Source: an uncultured Litoreibacter sp. (lineage in GTDB: Bacteria; Pseudomonadota; Alphaproteobacteria; Rhodobacterales; Rhodobacteraceae). Taken from it: a DNA stretch of 64,000 bases. Below are positions 6,685 through 15,198 of this stretch, one piece after another. The stretch spans positions 744,001-808,000 of the forward strand of contig NZ_CANMXB010000001.1 of the NCBI RefSeq assembly GCF_947501785.1, in the 5' to 3' direction. Below the pieces are notes generated by a model. It saw nothing but the letters and a program-made list of their open reading frames with translations, had not been told where the DNA came from and searched no databases. Positions within the stretch are counted from its first letter, which is position 1. Each line of letters opens with the position of its first letter. Both the position numbers and the translations under genes were made by a program.

Positions 6685-8496
6685 ATGAGATCAGTGTTTT
6701 TCCGAGGCTGCGCGGCCGTTGCCGTTGCGTCAACGGTCCTGATAGGTGGAATCGCCAATGCAGAGCCGAAACATGGCATAGCTATGTATGGCGAGCCTGC
6801 ATTACCACCAGACTTTGTGTCCTTGCCATATGTCAACGCAGACGCGCCGTTTGGCGGCAAAGTGTCGGCAGGTGAGGTTGGCAGCTTCGATTCTCTCAAC
6901 CCCCACATCCAAAAGGGCCGGGTGCCGTGGCAGCTGCGCTTCCTCGCATATGAAAGCCTGATGGGCCGGTCGCTGGACGAGCCGTTCACGCTCTATGGGG
7001 TATTGGCCGAATCGATTGATGTCTCGGACGCCGGCGATTCTGTAGAATTCGTGATCCGGGAGGAGGCGCGATTCTCAGACGGCAGCCCCGTCACAGTCGA
7101 AGACGTGATCTGGTCTTACGAGACATTGGGCACAAAAGGCCATGGCCGTTATCGCGGCAGCTGGGCCAAAGTCGCTTCCGCCGAGAAGACCGGCGAGCGG
7201 TCGGTGAAGTTCACTTTCAACGTCGAGGACCGCGAATTGGCGCTGATCATGGGGATGCGCCCGATCCTGAAAAAGGCCCAATGGGACGGCAAGGACTTTG
7301 AGGAAAGCGGGCTGGACGACATCCCCATCACCTCCGCCCCCTATATGATCGACGACTTTGAGGCGGGGCGGTTCGTGTCGCTGAAGCGCAACCCGGATTA
7401 TTGGGGCCAGGACATCCCGTTCCGCCGCGGCACCAACGTCATTGACGAGGTGCGCATGGAATTCTTCGCCGACAGCACCGCCATGTTCGAGGCGTTCAAA
7501 GCAGGCGCGCTGACCTCGCACCGCGAAACCAACGCCGCCAAGTGGGAGCAGCAATTTGGCTTCCCGCGCGTGACCAATGGCGACGTGAAAAAGGCCGAGA
7601 TCCCGCATAAGCGCCCCTCGGGCATCACCGGCTTTGCGATGAACACCCGCAAGGACATCTTCAAGGACTGGCGGGTGCGCGAGGCGATGATCCAGGCATT
7701 CAACTTCGAGTTCATCAACGAGAAGCTGAACGGCGGCAACCAGCCGCGCATCACGTCGTATTTCTCCAACTCGGTGCTGGGCATGGATCATGACCCCGCC
7801 CAAGGCAAAGTGCTGGAGCTGCTGGAGGCCCACAAAGCCACGCTGCTACCCGGCACCATCGAGGGCTACAGCCTTCCGGTCTCCAACGGGTCGGAACGCA
7901 ACCGCGCGGGCATCGTCAAGGCGCAGGACCTGCTGGCCGAGGCCGGATGGGAGATCAAGGACGGCGTCATGACCTCTGCCGAGGGAAAGCCCCTGAATTT
8001 CTCTATCCTTGTGCAATCGGGCAGCTCTGAGGTTCTGTCGATCCTCAACATCTACACCCAGGCGCTGGAACGCATCGGGGTATTCGCCAAGGTCGACACG
8101 ATTGACGGGGCACAATATCGCGAACGGATCGACGGGTTTGACTTCGACATGACCTACACCACCCGCGGCCTGTCGCTCAGCCCGGGCAACGAGCAATTGG
8201 CCTATTGGGGCACCGAGGCCGCGAAGACGAACGGTTCGCGCAACATTGCCGGTATCAACATGCCTGCGATTGACGCCATGGTGCAGCAGATGCTGACTGT
8301 CGAAAGCCGGGAGGACTACCTGGCCGCCGTCAAGGCGCTGGACCGCATTCTGATGGCGGGGCGATACGTTGTGCCGCTCTGGTACTCGCCGGTTTCGCGC
8401 TTGGCGCATGCCAAAGAGTTGAAACGGCCTGACTACACCCCCGCCTATGGCGACTGGCCCGGCTACCTGCCGGACGTCTGGTGGGTAGAGCAATAA
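6685..8496 (+). CDS. Family-5 extracellular solute-binding protein (YejA-like), ABC transporter
   Basis: 603 residues, longer than DppA/OppA and typical of the YejA/microcin-C-type branch of SBP_bac_5. An N-terminal signal peptide (MRSVFFRGCAAVAVASTV...ANA) precedes a mature start HGIAMYGEPALP. Family landmarks are FGGKVSAGEVGSFDSLNPHI, FRDGSPVT-like FSDGSPVTVEDVIWSYE and RREAMIQAFNFEF-like VREAMIQAFNFEF. It would bind oligopeptides or similar solutes in the periplasm. No permease or ATPase gene is adjacent, so it either serves a remote transporter or is an orphan. Its 5' region contains the divergent sRNA promoter; the start ATG at 6685 follows a GGGAGAG ribosome site. Confidence 0.87.
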   Translation: MRSVFFRGCAAVAVASTVLIGGIANAEPKHGIAMYGEPALPPDFVSLPYVNADAPFGGKVSAGEVGSFDSLNPHIQKGRVPWQLRFLAYESLMGRSLDEPFTLYGVLAESIDVSDAGDSVEFVIREEARFSDGSPVTVEDVIWSYETLGTKGHGRYRGSWAKVASAEKTGERSVKFTFNVEDRELALIMGMRPILKKAQWDGKDFEESGLDDIPITSAPYMIDDFEAGRFVSLKRNPDYWGQDIPFRRGTNVIDEVRMEFFADSTAMFEAFKAGALTSHRETNAAKWEQQFGFPRVTNGDVKKAEIPHKRPSGITGFAMNTRKDIFKDWRVREAMIQAFNFEFINEKLNGGNQPRITSYFSNSVLGMDHDPAQGKVLELLEAHKATLLPGTIEGYSLPVSNGSERNRAGIVKAQDLLAEAGWEIKDGVMTSAEGKPLNFSILVQSGSSEVLSILNIYTQALERIGVFAKVDTIDGAQYRERIDGFDFDMTYTTRGLSLSPGNEQLAYWGTEAAKTNGSRNIAGINMPAIDAMVQQMLTVESREDYLAAVKALDRILMAGRYVVPLWYSPVSRLAHAKELKRPDYTPAYGDWPGYLPDVWWVEQ

Positions 8497-8539
8497 AGAT
8501 GCCCCGCAAAGAGGGCTGAACCCAAAAGGAAGAGCAGAG

Positions 8540-8656
8540 ATGTGGAAACTGGCAATTGCGCTGCTGGCGCTGGGTACTCTTGTGGCCTGCAACACCGTCG
8601 AAGGCGTGGCCGAAGACGTCAAACAGACTAGCAAGGCGGTGCGGCGCGCCATCTAG
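8540..8656 (+). CDS. Entericidin-like small lipoprotein
   Basis: 38 residues with a lipoprotein signal: charged MWK, hydrophobic LAIALLALG, then lipobox LVAC with Cys17. The mature remainder NTVEGVAEDVKQTSKAVRRAI is the amphipathic helix typical of the entericidin A/B family (G-x-G-x-D-x-x-x-x-G-like pattern). The ATG follows an AAGGAAGAGCAG ribosome site 43 bp after the solute-binding-protein stop, so it may be co-transcribed. Entericidins are cell-envelope lipopeptides linked to stationary-phase lysis control; here the function is inferred only from family. No second entericidin gene is adjacent. Confidence 0.75.
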   Translation: MWKLAIALLALGTLVACNTVEGVAEDVKQTSKAVRRAI

Positions 8657-8723
8657 CTGCGACAATCGGGCTCTGGGGGAAAGGGCGTAAAGGGCTTACA
8701 TCTCGCTTGGAGAAGGAAGTCCT

Positions 8724-9182
8724 ATGCGCGTGCTCAACACCCCGTACTCTTGGCGCGACGACCCGGCGGTGCCGGCATTTGCGGATTCTGGCCCGGTGAC
8801 CGTGATGGACGCCAAATGCGGGCTCTGCGCCCGTGGCGCGCGATGGATTGCGCGCAATGACCACGCGTCCGAGTTTCGGATCATTCCTTTGCAATCTGTC
8901 CTGGGGTCCGCACTGATGCGCCATTTCGGGATGACGCCGGACGACCCGCTGTCGTGGCTCTATCTGGAGGACGGGTTGGGCTACAGCTCGCTCGATGCCA
9001 CCATGAAAGTCGGCGCACGTCTGGGCGGTGTCTGGCGCGGGCTTGGAATCTTGCGGATCATTCCGGCCCCGCTGCGCGATTTGGCCTACGGCGTGGTGGC
9101 GCGCAATCGGTATAAGGTGATGGGCCGCGCTGATCTATGTGCCATGCCGGACCCGGATGTACAGGCGAGGCTGATGCAATGA
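8724..9182 (+). CDS. DCC-family thiol-disulfide oxidoreductase-like protein (DUF393)
   Basis: 152 residues. The N-terminal region has VTVMDAKCGLCARGARWIARND near residue 30, the D-x-x-C-x-x-C signature that names the DCC family (here DAKCGLC), predicted to adopt a thioredoxin-like fold. A later segment FRIIPLQS and SWLYLEDG match the family layout. The substrate is unknown. The stop overlaps the start of the next gene (ATGA at 9179-9182), so both are made from one mRNA, which suggests a shared process with the saccharopine-dehydrogenase-like protein. The ATG is preceded by GGAAG. Confidence 0.83.
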   Translation: MRVLNTPYSWRDDPAVPAFADSGPVTVMDAKCGLCARGARWIARNDHASEFRIIPLQSVLGSALMRHFGMTPDDPLSWLYLEDGLGYSSLDATMKVGARLGGVWRGLGILRIIPAPLRDLAYGVVARNRYKVMGRADLCAMPDPDVQARLMQ

Positions 9183-10816
9183 AAGTCTTGGTCCTTGGCG
9201 GCTACGGCGTGTTCGGCGGACGGCTGGCGCGGCTGTTGCTGGAGGATGGGGTAGACGTTGTGGTGGCCGGGCGGTCTGCGGCCAAGGCCCGGGCCTTTTG
9301 CGACGAATTTGGCGGCGCGGCTTTGGCGTTGGACAAGAACGACCGCGATGCGGTGAGCGCGGCGCTAAGAGGAACCGACGTTCTGGTCGACGCCATTGGC
9401 CCGTTTCAGGGCTATGACGGCTATCCGTTAGCCGTGGCCGCAATCGCGGCGGGATGTCATTATCTGGACCTGTCGGACGACGCGGGTTTCACCGCCGGAA
9501 TTTCTGCGCTCGATGCCTCCGCCAAGGCGGAGGGGGTGGCGGTGTTGTCCGGTGTTTCATCGGTGCCCGCGCTGTCCAGCGCCGCTGTGGAGGCCTTGAA
9601 GACCGACCTGTCAGAGATCACCCTCATGGACACCGCAATCCTGCCCGGCAACCGCGCCCCGCGCGGCTGGTCGGTGATGGAGGCGATCTTGTCCCAAGTT
9701 GGCCGCCCGCTGGCGCAATGGCGTGGTGGGGCTTGGGTGGACACGCCCGCATGGGGCGGCGTCGTGCGGCGCGCGTTGCCGAAAGGGCTTCGCCGATCTG
9801 CCTCGCCCATCGGGGCGCCGGATTTGGTGTTGTTCCCTGAGGCGTACCAAGCGCGCTCGGTCCTGTTTCGGGCCGGGCTGGAGCTGGGGGTGATGCATCA
9901 CGGGCTACGGGTGTTCGGCTGGTTGCATCGCAAGGGATTGCTGCCCCGGTTGGACAAGCTGACATGGCCGATGCTGCAGGCTGCGCGGATGCTGTCGCCG
10001 TTTGGATCGGATCAAGGCGGGATGAGCGTGGTGGTTGCGGGCCGCGCCGCGGAGGGTGCTGCGCAGACCCGTGGCTGGCGGCTGCATATGGACGAGGGGC
10101 AGGGACCTTTTGTCCCGGCCGTTCCCGCGCTGCTGATGGTGCGCCGGTTTGCCCAAGGTCGTGCGACCCCCGGCGCAGGCCCTGCGTTGGGGTGTTTCGA
10201 TCTGGCAGAGGCGGAAGAGGTTCTGTTCGGGATCAGCGGCAGTTTCGACCGCGACTGCCCCGACATGACACCGCTTTTTGAAAAGGCAATCGGGCGTGAA
10301 GCGTGGGATACGATGCCGACAAGCTACCGCACGGGCCATGATCTGTGGGACCGGCATGTGATGCGCGGAACCTCCAAAGTGACACGCGGCAAGGGGGCTT
10401 TGGCGCGGTTCATTGCTGCGCTGTTTCGGTTCCCGCCGGAACGCGACGACACGCCCCTGACCGTGACAATGGAACGGATCGGCGAGACAGAGAAATGGAC
10501 CCGGAATTTTGACGGGCAGCGTTTCTTTTCGGTGCTGAGCTATGCTGGCCCCGGACGGGTCCGGGAACGCTTTGGGCCATTTGAATTTGAGATGGACCTG
10601 CCGGTGAATGATGGCCGGATGGAGATGAACGTGATGCGCGGCTGGGTCATGGGCCTGCCGATGCCCGCGTGGGCTCTGCCGAAATCAGAAACGGCGGAGT
10701 TTGATCAGAACGGTGTGTTCCGGTTCGACGTGAAGATTAGCGCGCCCGTGACGGGGATGATCGTGCATTACCAGGGCCAGCTGCGGCGCGAGGACCTTAT
10801 TCCGCCGCCAGCTTAG
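9179..10816 (+). CDS. Saccharopine-dehydrogenase-like NAD(P)-binding protein with C-terminal DUF4166
   Basis: 545 residues from the ATG at 9179, which overlaps the stop of the DCC-family gene and gives the expected MKVLVLGGYGVFGGRLARLL, a Rossmann GxGxxG at residues 7-12. Residues about 1-350 resemble the saccharopine dehydrogenase/trans-acting enoyl reductase group (DALVDAIGPFQGYDGYP-like segment, GVSSVPALSSAAVEAL). Residues about 370-540 match DUF4166 (HDLWDRHVMRGTSKVTRG, WTRNFDG, GPFEFEM). The reaction is not known; real saccharopine dehydrogenase activity is unlikely given the fusion. The 3' end overlaps the convergent DUF502 gene by 20 bp. Confidence 0.83.
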   Translation: MKVLVLGGYGVFGGRLARLLLEDGVDVVVAGRSAAKARAFCDEFGGAALALDKNDRDAVSAALRGTDVLVDAIGPFQGYDGYPLAVAAIAAGCHYLDLSDDAGFTAGISALDASAKAEGVAVLSGVSSVPALSSAAVEALKTDLSEITLMDTAILPGNRAPRGWSVMEAILSQVGRPLAQWRGGAWVDTPAWGGVVRRALPKGLRRSASPIGAPDLVLFPEAYQARSVLFRAGLELGVMHHGLRVFGWLHRKGLLPRLDKLTWPMLQAARMLSPFGSDQGGMSVVVAGRAAEGAAQTRGWRLHMDEGQGPFVPAVPALLMVRRFAQGRATPGAGPALGCFDLAEAEEVLFGISGSFDRDCPDMTPLFEKAIGREAWDTMPTSYRTGHDLWDRHVMRGTSKVTRGKGALARFIAALFRFPPERDDTPLTVTMERIGETEKWTRNFDGQRFFSVLSYAGPGRVRERFGPFEFEMDLPVNDGRMEMNVMRGWVMGLPMPAWALPKSETAEFDQNGVFRFDVKISAPVTGMIVHYQGQLRREDLIPPPA

Positions 10817-11516
10817 GCGGCTCGGACGGGTCCTTGCCGTTGGGGTAGACCAGCCCGGCGGAGATCACCAATTTGGCGGCGTCCTCGACGCTCATGTCCA
10901 ATTCGATGATGTCGGATTTTGGCACGAACAGCAGAAATCCCGATGTAGGGTTCGGCGTGGTTGGCAGAAAGACTGAAACCTTCTGTTCCTCCACCGGGAT
11001 GCCCGACGCGATTTCGCCTTTGGCCGTGGTTGACACGAAGGCAATCGCCCAGATGCCGCGCCGCGGGTATTCCACAAGGCAGGCCTTGTCGAATGACGTG
11101 TCGCGTTGCGAGAACACGGTTTCGGCGATTTGTTTCACGCCGGAATAGACCGAGCGGACAACCGGCATGCGGTTGACCAACCCTTCACCCCAGCGCAGCA
11201 GTGACCGGCCCAGAAAGCCTTTGGTCACCCAGCCCACCAGCACGGTGAACAGCAGAAAGATCACCACGCCGATGCCGCGCACGTTCACGTTGATGCGTTC
11301 TTCGGGGTAGCCCATCGCCCAGTTCAGCAATTCCTCGGGCTGATAGGCGTTCGGGATGAACGGCCAGACCCAGCTGTCGATCCAACCCACCACGGTCCAG
11401 ATCAGCCACAGGGTCAGCCCAATGGGTGCCACCACGATAAGCCCGGCCAGAAAATTGCCACGCAGCCGGGAAATGCTACCGGGGCGCCGGATGCGCGGGT
11501 TTTGGTCTTCGGACAT
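10797..11516 (-). CDS. DUF502 membrane protein
   Basis: 239 residues, an inner-membrane protein with two clear hydrophobic segments (FLAGLIVVAPIGLTLWLIWTV near residue 25 and a GVVIFLLFTVLVGWV segment near 85). The region between and after, WGEGLVNRMPVVRSVYSGVKQI, is the DUF502 signature. Its C-terminal part (FLLFVPKSDIIELDMSVEDAAKLVISAGL) is cytosolic and predicted to be globular. The function of DUF502 is unknown; in many alphaproteobacteria it is a single-copy housekeeping-like gene. It is transcribed alone, convergent with the DUF4166 gene. Confidence 0.87.
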   Translation of the reverse strand: MSEDQNPRIRRPGSISRLRGNFLAGLIVVAPIGLTLWLIWTVVGWIDSWVWPFIPNAYQPEELLNWAMGYPEERINVNVRGIGVVIFLLFTVLVGWVTKGFLGRSLLRWGEGLVNRMPVVRSVYSGVKQIAETVFSQRDTSFDKACLVEYPRRGIWAIAFVSTTAKGEIASGIPVEEQKVSVFLPTTPNPTSGFLLFVPKSDIIELDMSVEDAAKLVISAGLVYPNGKDPSEPPKLAAE

Positions 11517-11616
11517 GGGGCAGGCTACTTTTAAAAGGGGCGATCCACCAAGTTAACGTAAGGAGTGTCCGCGCGCTGCACAAGCGGGGTTCCGCGCAAC
11601 TGTGTGTTTCAGGATG

Positions 11617-12534
11617 TTACGACGATGATTTGCCCAATGCGCAGGCGATTTGTGCCGCCAGCCGGGCGTTGTTGCGCACCAAGGCGATGTTGGTGGCCAG
11701 AGACCGGCCCTCTGTCAGCTCAAAAATGCGTTTCAGCAGGAATGGGGTTACCGCCTTGGCGGTGATGTTTTGCGCCTCTGCCTCTGACAGGGCCTGCGTG
11801 ATGATTGGTTCAATGTCGTCCTGCGGGATATGATCTTCATGCGGCACCGGGTTGGCGATGAGTTGGCCGCCCGGCACGCCCAACGCCGCGCGTATATGGT
11901 GCGACGCGGCGATCTGGTCTGGCGTATCAAGGCGTTGCGGCGCGGCAATGTCGGAGGCCGACGACCAGAACGCAGGCAGGCTGTCCTGGCCGTAAGCGAT
12001 CACCGGCACGCCGAGCGTTTCGAGCGTCTCCAGCGTTTTGGGAATGTCGAGGATGGCTTTCGCCCCGGCGGCCACAACAGTGACGGGGGTTTGGGCCAGC
12101 TCCTGCAGGTCGGCGGAGATGTCAAAGCTCTGCTCCGCTCCGCGATGCACGCCGCCGATGCCGCCCGTCGCGAAGACGTCAATGCCTGCCAGATGTGCAG
12201 CGATCATGGTCGCGGCGACGGTCGTGGCACCAGTACCGCCTTGGGCCAGGCAGATCGCCATATCGGCGCGGCTGAGCTTGGCGGCATCATGTCGTTGCGC
12301 GAGCGCGATCAACTGCGCGTCCTCAAGGCCGATATGAAGCGTACCATCTAACACAGCGATGGTGGCAGGTGTCGCGCCTTCTTCGCGGATGATCTGTTCC
12401 ACGCCGCGCGCCATTTCAACGTTCTGCGGATGCGGCATGCCGTGGGTGATGATGGTGCTTTCAAGCGCTACAATCGGGCGGCCTGCGGCATGGGCGGCGG
12501 CGACCTCGGCGGAGCGGATCATATCAAGGCTCAT
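11617..12534 (-). CDS. psuG: Pseudouridine-5'-phosphate glycosidase
   Basis: 305 residues, full length for PsuG. It shows VALESTIITHGMPHPQN (residues 22-38, containing the catalytic Glu region), GGTGATTVAATM and AAGAKAILDIPKTLE with the Schiff-base lysine, and YGQDSLPAFW. It splits pseudouridine 5'-phosphate into uracil and ribose 5-phosphate. It overlaps the upstream pseudouridine kinase gene by 4 bp (12531-12534), so kinase then glycosidase are translated in pathway order. This is the standard bacterial route for recycling pseudouridine from RNA. Confidence 0.93.
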   Translation of the reverse strand: MSLDMIRSAEVAAAHAAGRPIVALESTIITHGMPHPQNVEMARGVEQIIREEGATPATIAVLDGTLHIGLEDAQLIALAQRHDAAKLSRADMAICLAQGGTGATTVAATMIAAHLAGIDVFATGGIGGVHRGAEQSFDISADLQELAQTPVTVVAAGAKAILDIPKTLETLETLGVPVIAYGQDSLPAFWSSASDIAAPQRLDTPDQIAASHHIRAALGVPGGQLIANPVPHEDHIPQDDIEPIITQALSEAEAQNITAKAVTPFLLKRIFELTEGRSLATNIALVRNNARLAAQIACALGKSSS

Positions 12535-13409
12535 TGGTAGCTTTCCCCGGAGATATAGGTGGCGGCGGCTTCCAGCGCGCGTTTCAACGCGGCTTGCCCG
12601 TCCGCGCCTTGCGCCTCAGACGCGATATGGGCGGCCATGAACGTGTCGCCCGCGCCGGTGACGCGGGTGACCAGAACTTCGGGCGGGGTCAGGGTGATGA
12701 CCCCGGCCTTGGTGGCTACGGTGGCGGGGTTGGGTCCGTCTGTGACGACGGCGCGGTACAGGCCGTGATCCGTCAGGGCCGACGCGGCCTCGGCGCTGTT
12801 GTCTATGGTGCGGTGCAGCAGCAGGTTGGCCTCTTCAAGGTTGACGTAGATCGTGGCCTTGGGGTGCGACAGGTAGGGGATGAGCCGTTCCGCCTTGCCG
12901 GGGGAGGCGGGGGCTACGCGCAGGTCGGTCTGCTCAAATTCGGGGGCATGGGCGATCTGTTCCAGCAGCGCGACGGTCAGGTTCCCGTCCAGCGCCACCA
13001 AACCGTCCCAGCCTTTCAGCGCGGCGCCAAGTGGCCGCAGGATCTTGTCGCCCGCAGCTTCCAGCGAATGCGCGTCGGCCACGGCGGCAATCAGGCCGTT
13101 GCCACCTTCAACCGCCATGTAGCGATCAGTGGGCAGGTCCTCGGAGCGGTAGACATGGCCCGCGTCAATGCCCAGCCGGGTGCAGGCGCGGATCAGCTCC
13201 GCGCCCTCATCATCCTGCCCGATGGCGGTCAGGATGGCGGGGGACATGCCATAGGCCTTCAGGGCCATGGCGATGTTCATTGCGACCCCGCCGGGCAGCC
13301 GCGTGATGCGGCCCGGCACGTCGGAGCCCACGCGCATATGCGCGGTCGCGCGGCCAATGATGTCCCACAGCACCGCGCCGATACATAAGATGTCAGGTTG
13401 TTTGCTCAT
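12531..13409 (-). CDS. psuK: Pseudouridine kinase, PfkB family
   Basis: 292 residues, ribokinase/PfkB fold. GGVAMNIAMALKAYG (around residue 40) is the N-terminal PfkB motif and RVTGAGDTFMAAHIA near residue 255 is the C-terminal ATP/anion-hole motif with the catalytic Asp. The partner gene psuG identifies the substrate as pseudouridine, giving pseudouridine 5'-phosphate. No dedicated nucleoside transporter is next to the pair. The start at 13409 is preceded by a short gap from the TetR gene stop (13453), so a shared minus-strand transcript with the regulator is possible. Confidence 0.88.
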   Translation of the reverse strand: MSKQPDILCIGAVLWDIIGRATAHMRVGSDVPGRITRLPGGVAMNIAMALKAYGMSPAILTAIGQDDEGAELIRACTRLGIDAGHVYRSEDLPTDRYMAVEGGNGLIAAVADAHSLEAAGDKILRPLGAALKGWDGLVALDGNLTVALLEQIAHAPEFEQTDLRVAPASPGKAERLIPYLSHPKATIYVNLEEANLLLHRTIDNSAEAASALTDHGLYRAVVTDGPNPATVATKAGVITLTPPEVLVTRVTGAGDTFMAAHIASEAQGADGQAALKRALEAAATYISGESYQ

Positions 13410-13452
13410 GCGCCCTTATTGGCGAGGCCCGCGCGGGGAGGCAAGGCGGGAG

Positions 13453-14052
13453 TTACGGCTGAAACAGGATCTTCACATAAGAGCGGAACATCAGCACCTG
13501 CCGCGCGGTCGCGTTTGGGTCGTCCACCGCTTTGGACAGGATGATCCCGCCCTCGACGACGCCCGACAGCATGTCGGCCAGATCGCTGAGGTCGACCTTG
13601 TCCTTTGGGGGGTGCTGGGCGGCGATATCCTCGAACATGGTCAGAAACCGCGCGCGCCAGGACAGCATGGCGCGCCGGTTGGCCTGCTGCACCTGACCGT
13701 CGAACAGCCGCGCCTGGTAGCAGGAGGTGGCGACAAGGCAGCCGGGGTGGCCCTCGGGCATGTTTTCCAGCAGCTCCGCCATCAACTTCAGCCCGATGAG
13801 CATTGTTTGCAGCGGGTCATCGCTCAGCTGCGCGGCGCGGCCAAACAGGTCGTCAAACAGCGCTTCCTCGTCGTCGATGTAGCGGTCGACCAAGGCAAGG
13901 GCGAGGGCGTTCTTGTCAGCGAAATGGTAGAAGAACCCGCCTTTGGTGATCTCGGCGGCGGCGGTGATTTCTTCGATTGAGGTGGCCTCGAACCCTTTGG
14001 CCAGAACGGCGTCCTGCGCGATATCGAGGATTCTGGTGCGGGTGTTCGTCAT
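13453..14052 (-). CDS. TetR-family transcriptional regulator
   Basis: 199 residues. The N-terminal HTH (RILDIAQDAVLAKGFEATSIEEIT, then ITKGGFFYHFADKNAL at residues about 32-48) is typical of TetR, and the C-terminal ligand-binding domain resembles the TetR_C of AcuR/NemR-type repressors. It is divergent from the homocysteine-methyltransferase gene. An inverted repeat ACTGTACC-AAA-GGTATAGT 18 bp upstream of its start overlaps its own likely -10 region, consistent with autorepression. The ligand is unknown. Confidence 0.87.
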   Translation of the reverse strand: MTNTRTRILDIAQDAVLAKGFEATSIEEITAAAEITKGGFFYHFADKNALALALVDRYIDDEEALFDDLFGRAAQLSDDPLQTMLIGLKLMAELLENMPEGHPGCLVATSCYQARLFDGQVQQANRRAMLSWRARFLTMFEDIAAQHPPKDKVDLSDLADMLSGVVEGGIILSKAVDDPNATARQVLMFRSYVKILFQP

Positions 14053-14069
14053 GGCGTTATCCGTGATTC

Positions 14070-14088
14070 ACTGTACCAAAGGTATAGT
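14070..14088. promoter_or_regulatory. Candidate TetR operator
   Basis: ACTGTACC, AAA, GGTATAGT: an inverted repeat with 8-bp arms and one mismatch, 18 bp from the TetR start and within the divergent intergenic region. Size and symmetry fit a TetR dimer site. Confidence 0.5.
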
Positions 14089-14171
14089 AAGGCCGCAGGC
14101 TACGCGAAACAACACGCGGCCACGTCGGCTAAGTGTCAGTAAGTTATGACTATTTTTTGAAGCCAGCCGAT

Positions 14172-14219
14172 GGACCACAAGCACACTATCCGTGCGCGGT
14201 CCGCTGCCAGATAAGCAGC
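14172..14219 (+). promoter_or_regulatory. Structured leader of the homocysteine methyltransferase gene (two hairpins)
   Basis: The 5' leader contains GGACC...GGTCC (14172-14176 with 14198-14202) enclosing GCAC...GTGC (14181-14184 with 14192-14195), directly followed by GCTGC...GCAGC (14203-14207 with 14215-14219). The second stem ends 12 nt before the ribosome site AGGAG. It does not match a riboswitch class I can name. Confidence 0.3.
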
Positions 14220-14244
14220 CGCATGACTTTCAGGAGTGAATGAT

Positions 14245-15198
14245 ATGACAATTTCCGATCGCATCGCGCAGATGATGAACACCGACCAACCCTACCTGAC
14301 CGACGGGGGTTTGGAGACATGGCTGATCTTTGAACGGGGCTTTGAGCTTCCAGCCTTCGCGGCCTTTCCCTTGCTGCGCCAAGACGAAGGCCGCGCGGCT
14401 TTGGTGGAGTACTTCGCCAAATTCTTGGACGTGGCAGAGAACGCCGGGCGCGGGTTTGTGCTGGATACGCCGACATGGCGCGCGGGCGTGGCTTGGTGTG
14501 ACGCGCTCGGCTTGAGCGCTGCGGAGATCATGGCAGCCAACAAAGATGCCGTGGCCTTGGCAAAGACGATCCGTGCCGCGCGCGAAACCTCAGATTTGCC
14601 GATTGTGATCAACGGCCAGATTGGCCCCGCGGGTGATGCCTATGACGGGGACCGGGTGCTCGGCATCGCGGCGGCGGAGAAGATCCATGAGCCACAGATC
14701 GCGGCATTGGCAGAGGCGGGTGCCGATCTTGTCAGCGCCTTGACATTGGGTACCACCTCCGAGGCCATCGGGATCGCCCATGCCGCCATTGCGGCGGACA
14801 TCCCCTTTGTGGTGTCCTTCACGACCGAGACGGATGGCAAACTGCCCAATGGGACCACCTTGGCCGACGCCATTCGCGAGGTGGACAATGTCACCGGCGG
14901 CGCGCCGCTTTATTACATGATCAACTGCGCGCATCCCGACCATTTCAGGGGCCGGCTTGAAGGGGGCGGGGCCGATTGGCTCAGCCGCATAAGGGGCGTG
15001 CGCGCCAATGCGTCCCGTCTGAGCCATGCTGAGTTGGACGAGGCCACCCAGCTGGATGCGGGTGACCCGATCGAGTTTGGTGCTCTCAGCCACGCTTTGG
15101 GGCGGATGCTCCCTAACCTCAGCATGCTTGGCGGGTGCTGCGGCACTGACCACCGCCACGTGCATCACATCGCGACGGCGGCGCAAGGAGGGTCATGA
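14245..15198 (+). CDS. Homocysteine S-methyltransferase family protein
   Basis: 317 residues from the ATG at 14245, chosen because AGGAG lies 8 nt upstream; a GTG nine bases earlier overlaps that ribosome site. The fold is the zinc-dependent MmuM/BHMT/MetH N-terminal barrel: LTDGGLETWLIF at the start, INGQIGPAGDAY, an NCAHP motif with one zinc Cys and GGCCGTDHRHV with the Cys pair near the C-terminus. It would transfer a methyl group from S-methylmethionine, betaine or a related donor to homocysteine. The next gene, a GNAT acetyltransferase, overlaps its stop. The divergent TetR gene probably regulates it. Confidence 0.88.
   Translation: MTISDRIAQMMNTDQPYLTDGGLETWLIFERGFELPAFAAFPLLRQDEGRAALVEYFAKFLDVAENAGRGFVLDTPTWRAGVAWCDALGLSAAEIMAANKDAVALAKTIRAARETSDLPIVINGQIGPAGDAYDGDRVLGIAAAEKIHEPQIAALAEAGADLVSALTLGTTSEAIGIAHAAIAADIPFVVSFTTETDGKLPNGTTLADAIREVDNVTGGAPLYYMINCAHPDHFRGRLEGGGADWLSRIRGVRANASRLSHAELDEATQLDAGDPIEFGALSHALGRMLPNLSMLGGCCGTDHRHVHHIATAAQGGS

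Noticed and set aside
14172-14219. SAM-type riboswitch in the leader of the homocysteine methyltransferase
   Set aside because: The stems do not match the SAM-II, SAM-V or SAM/SAH patterns I know. Kept only as an unnamed structured leader.
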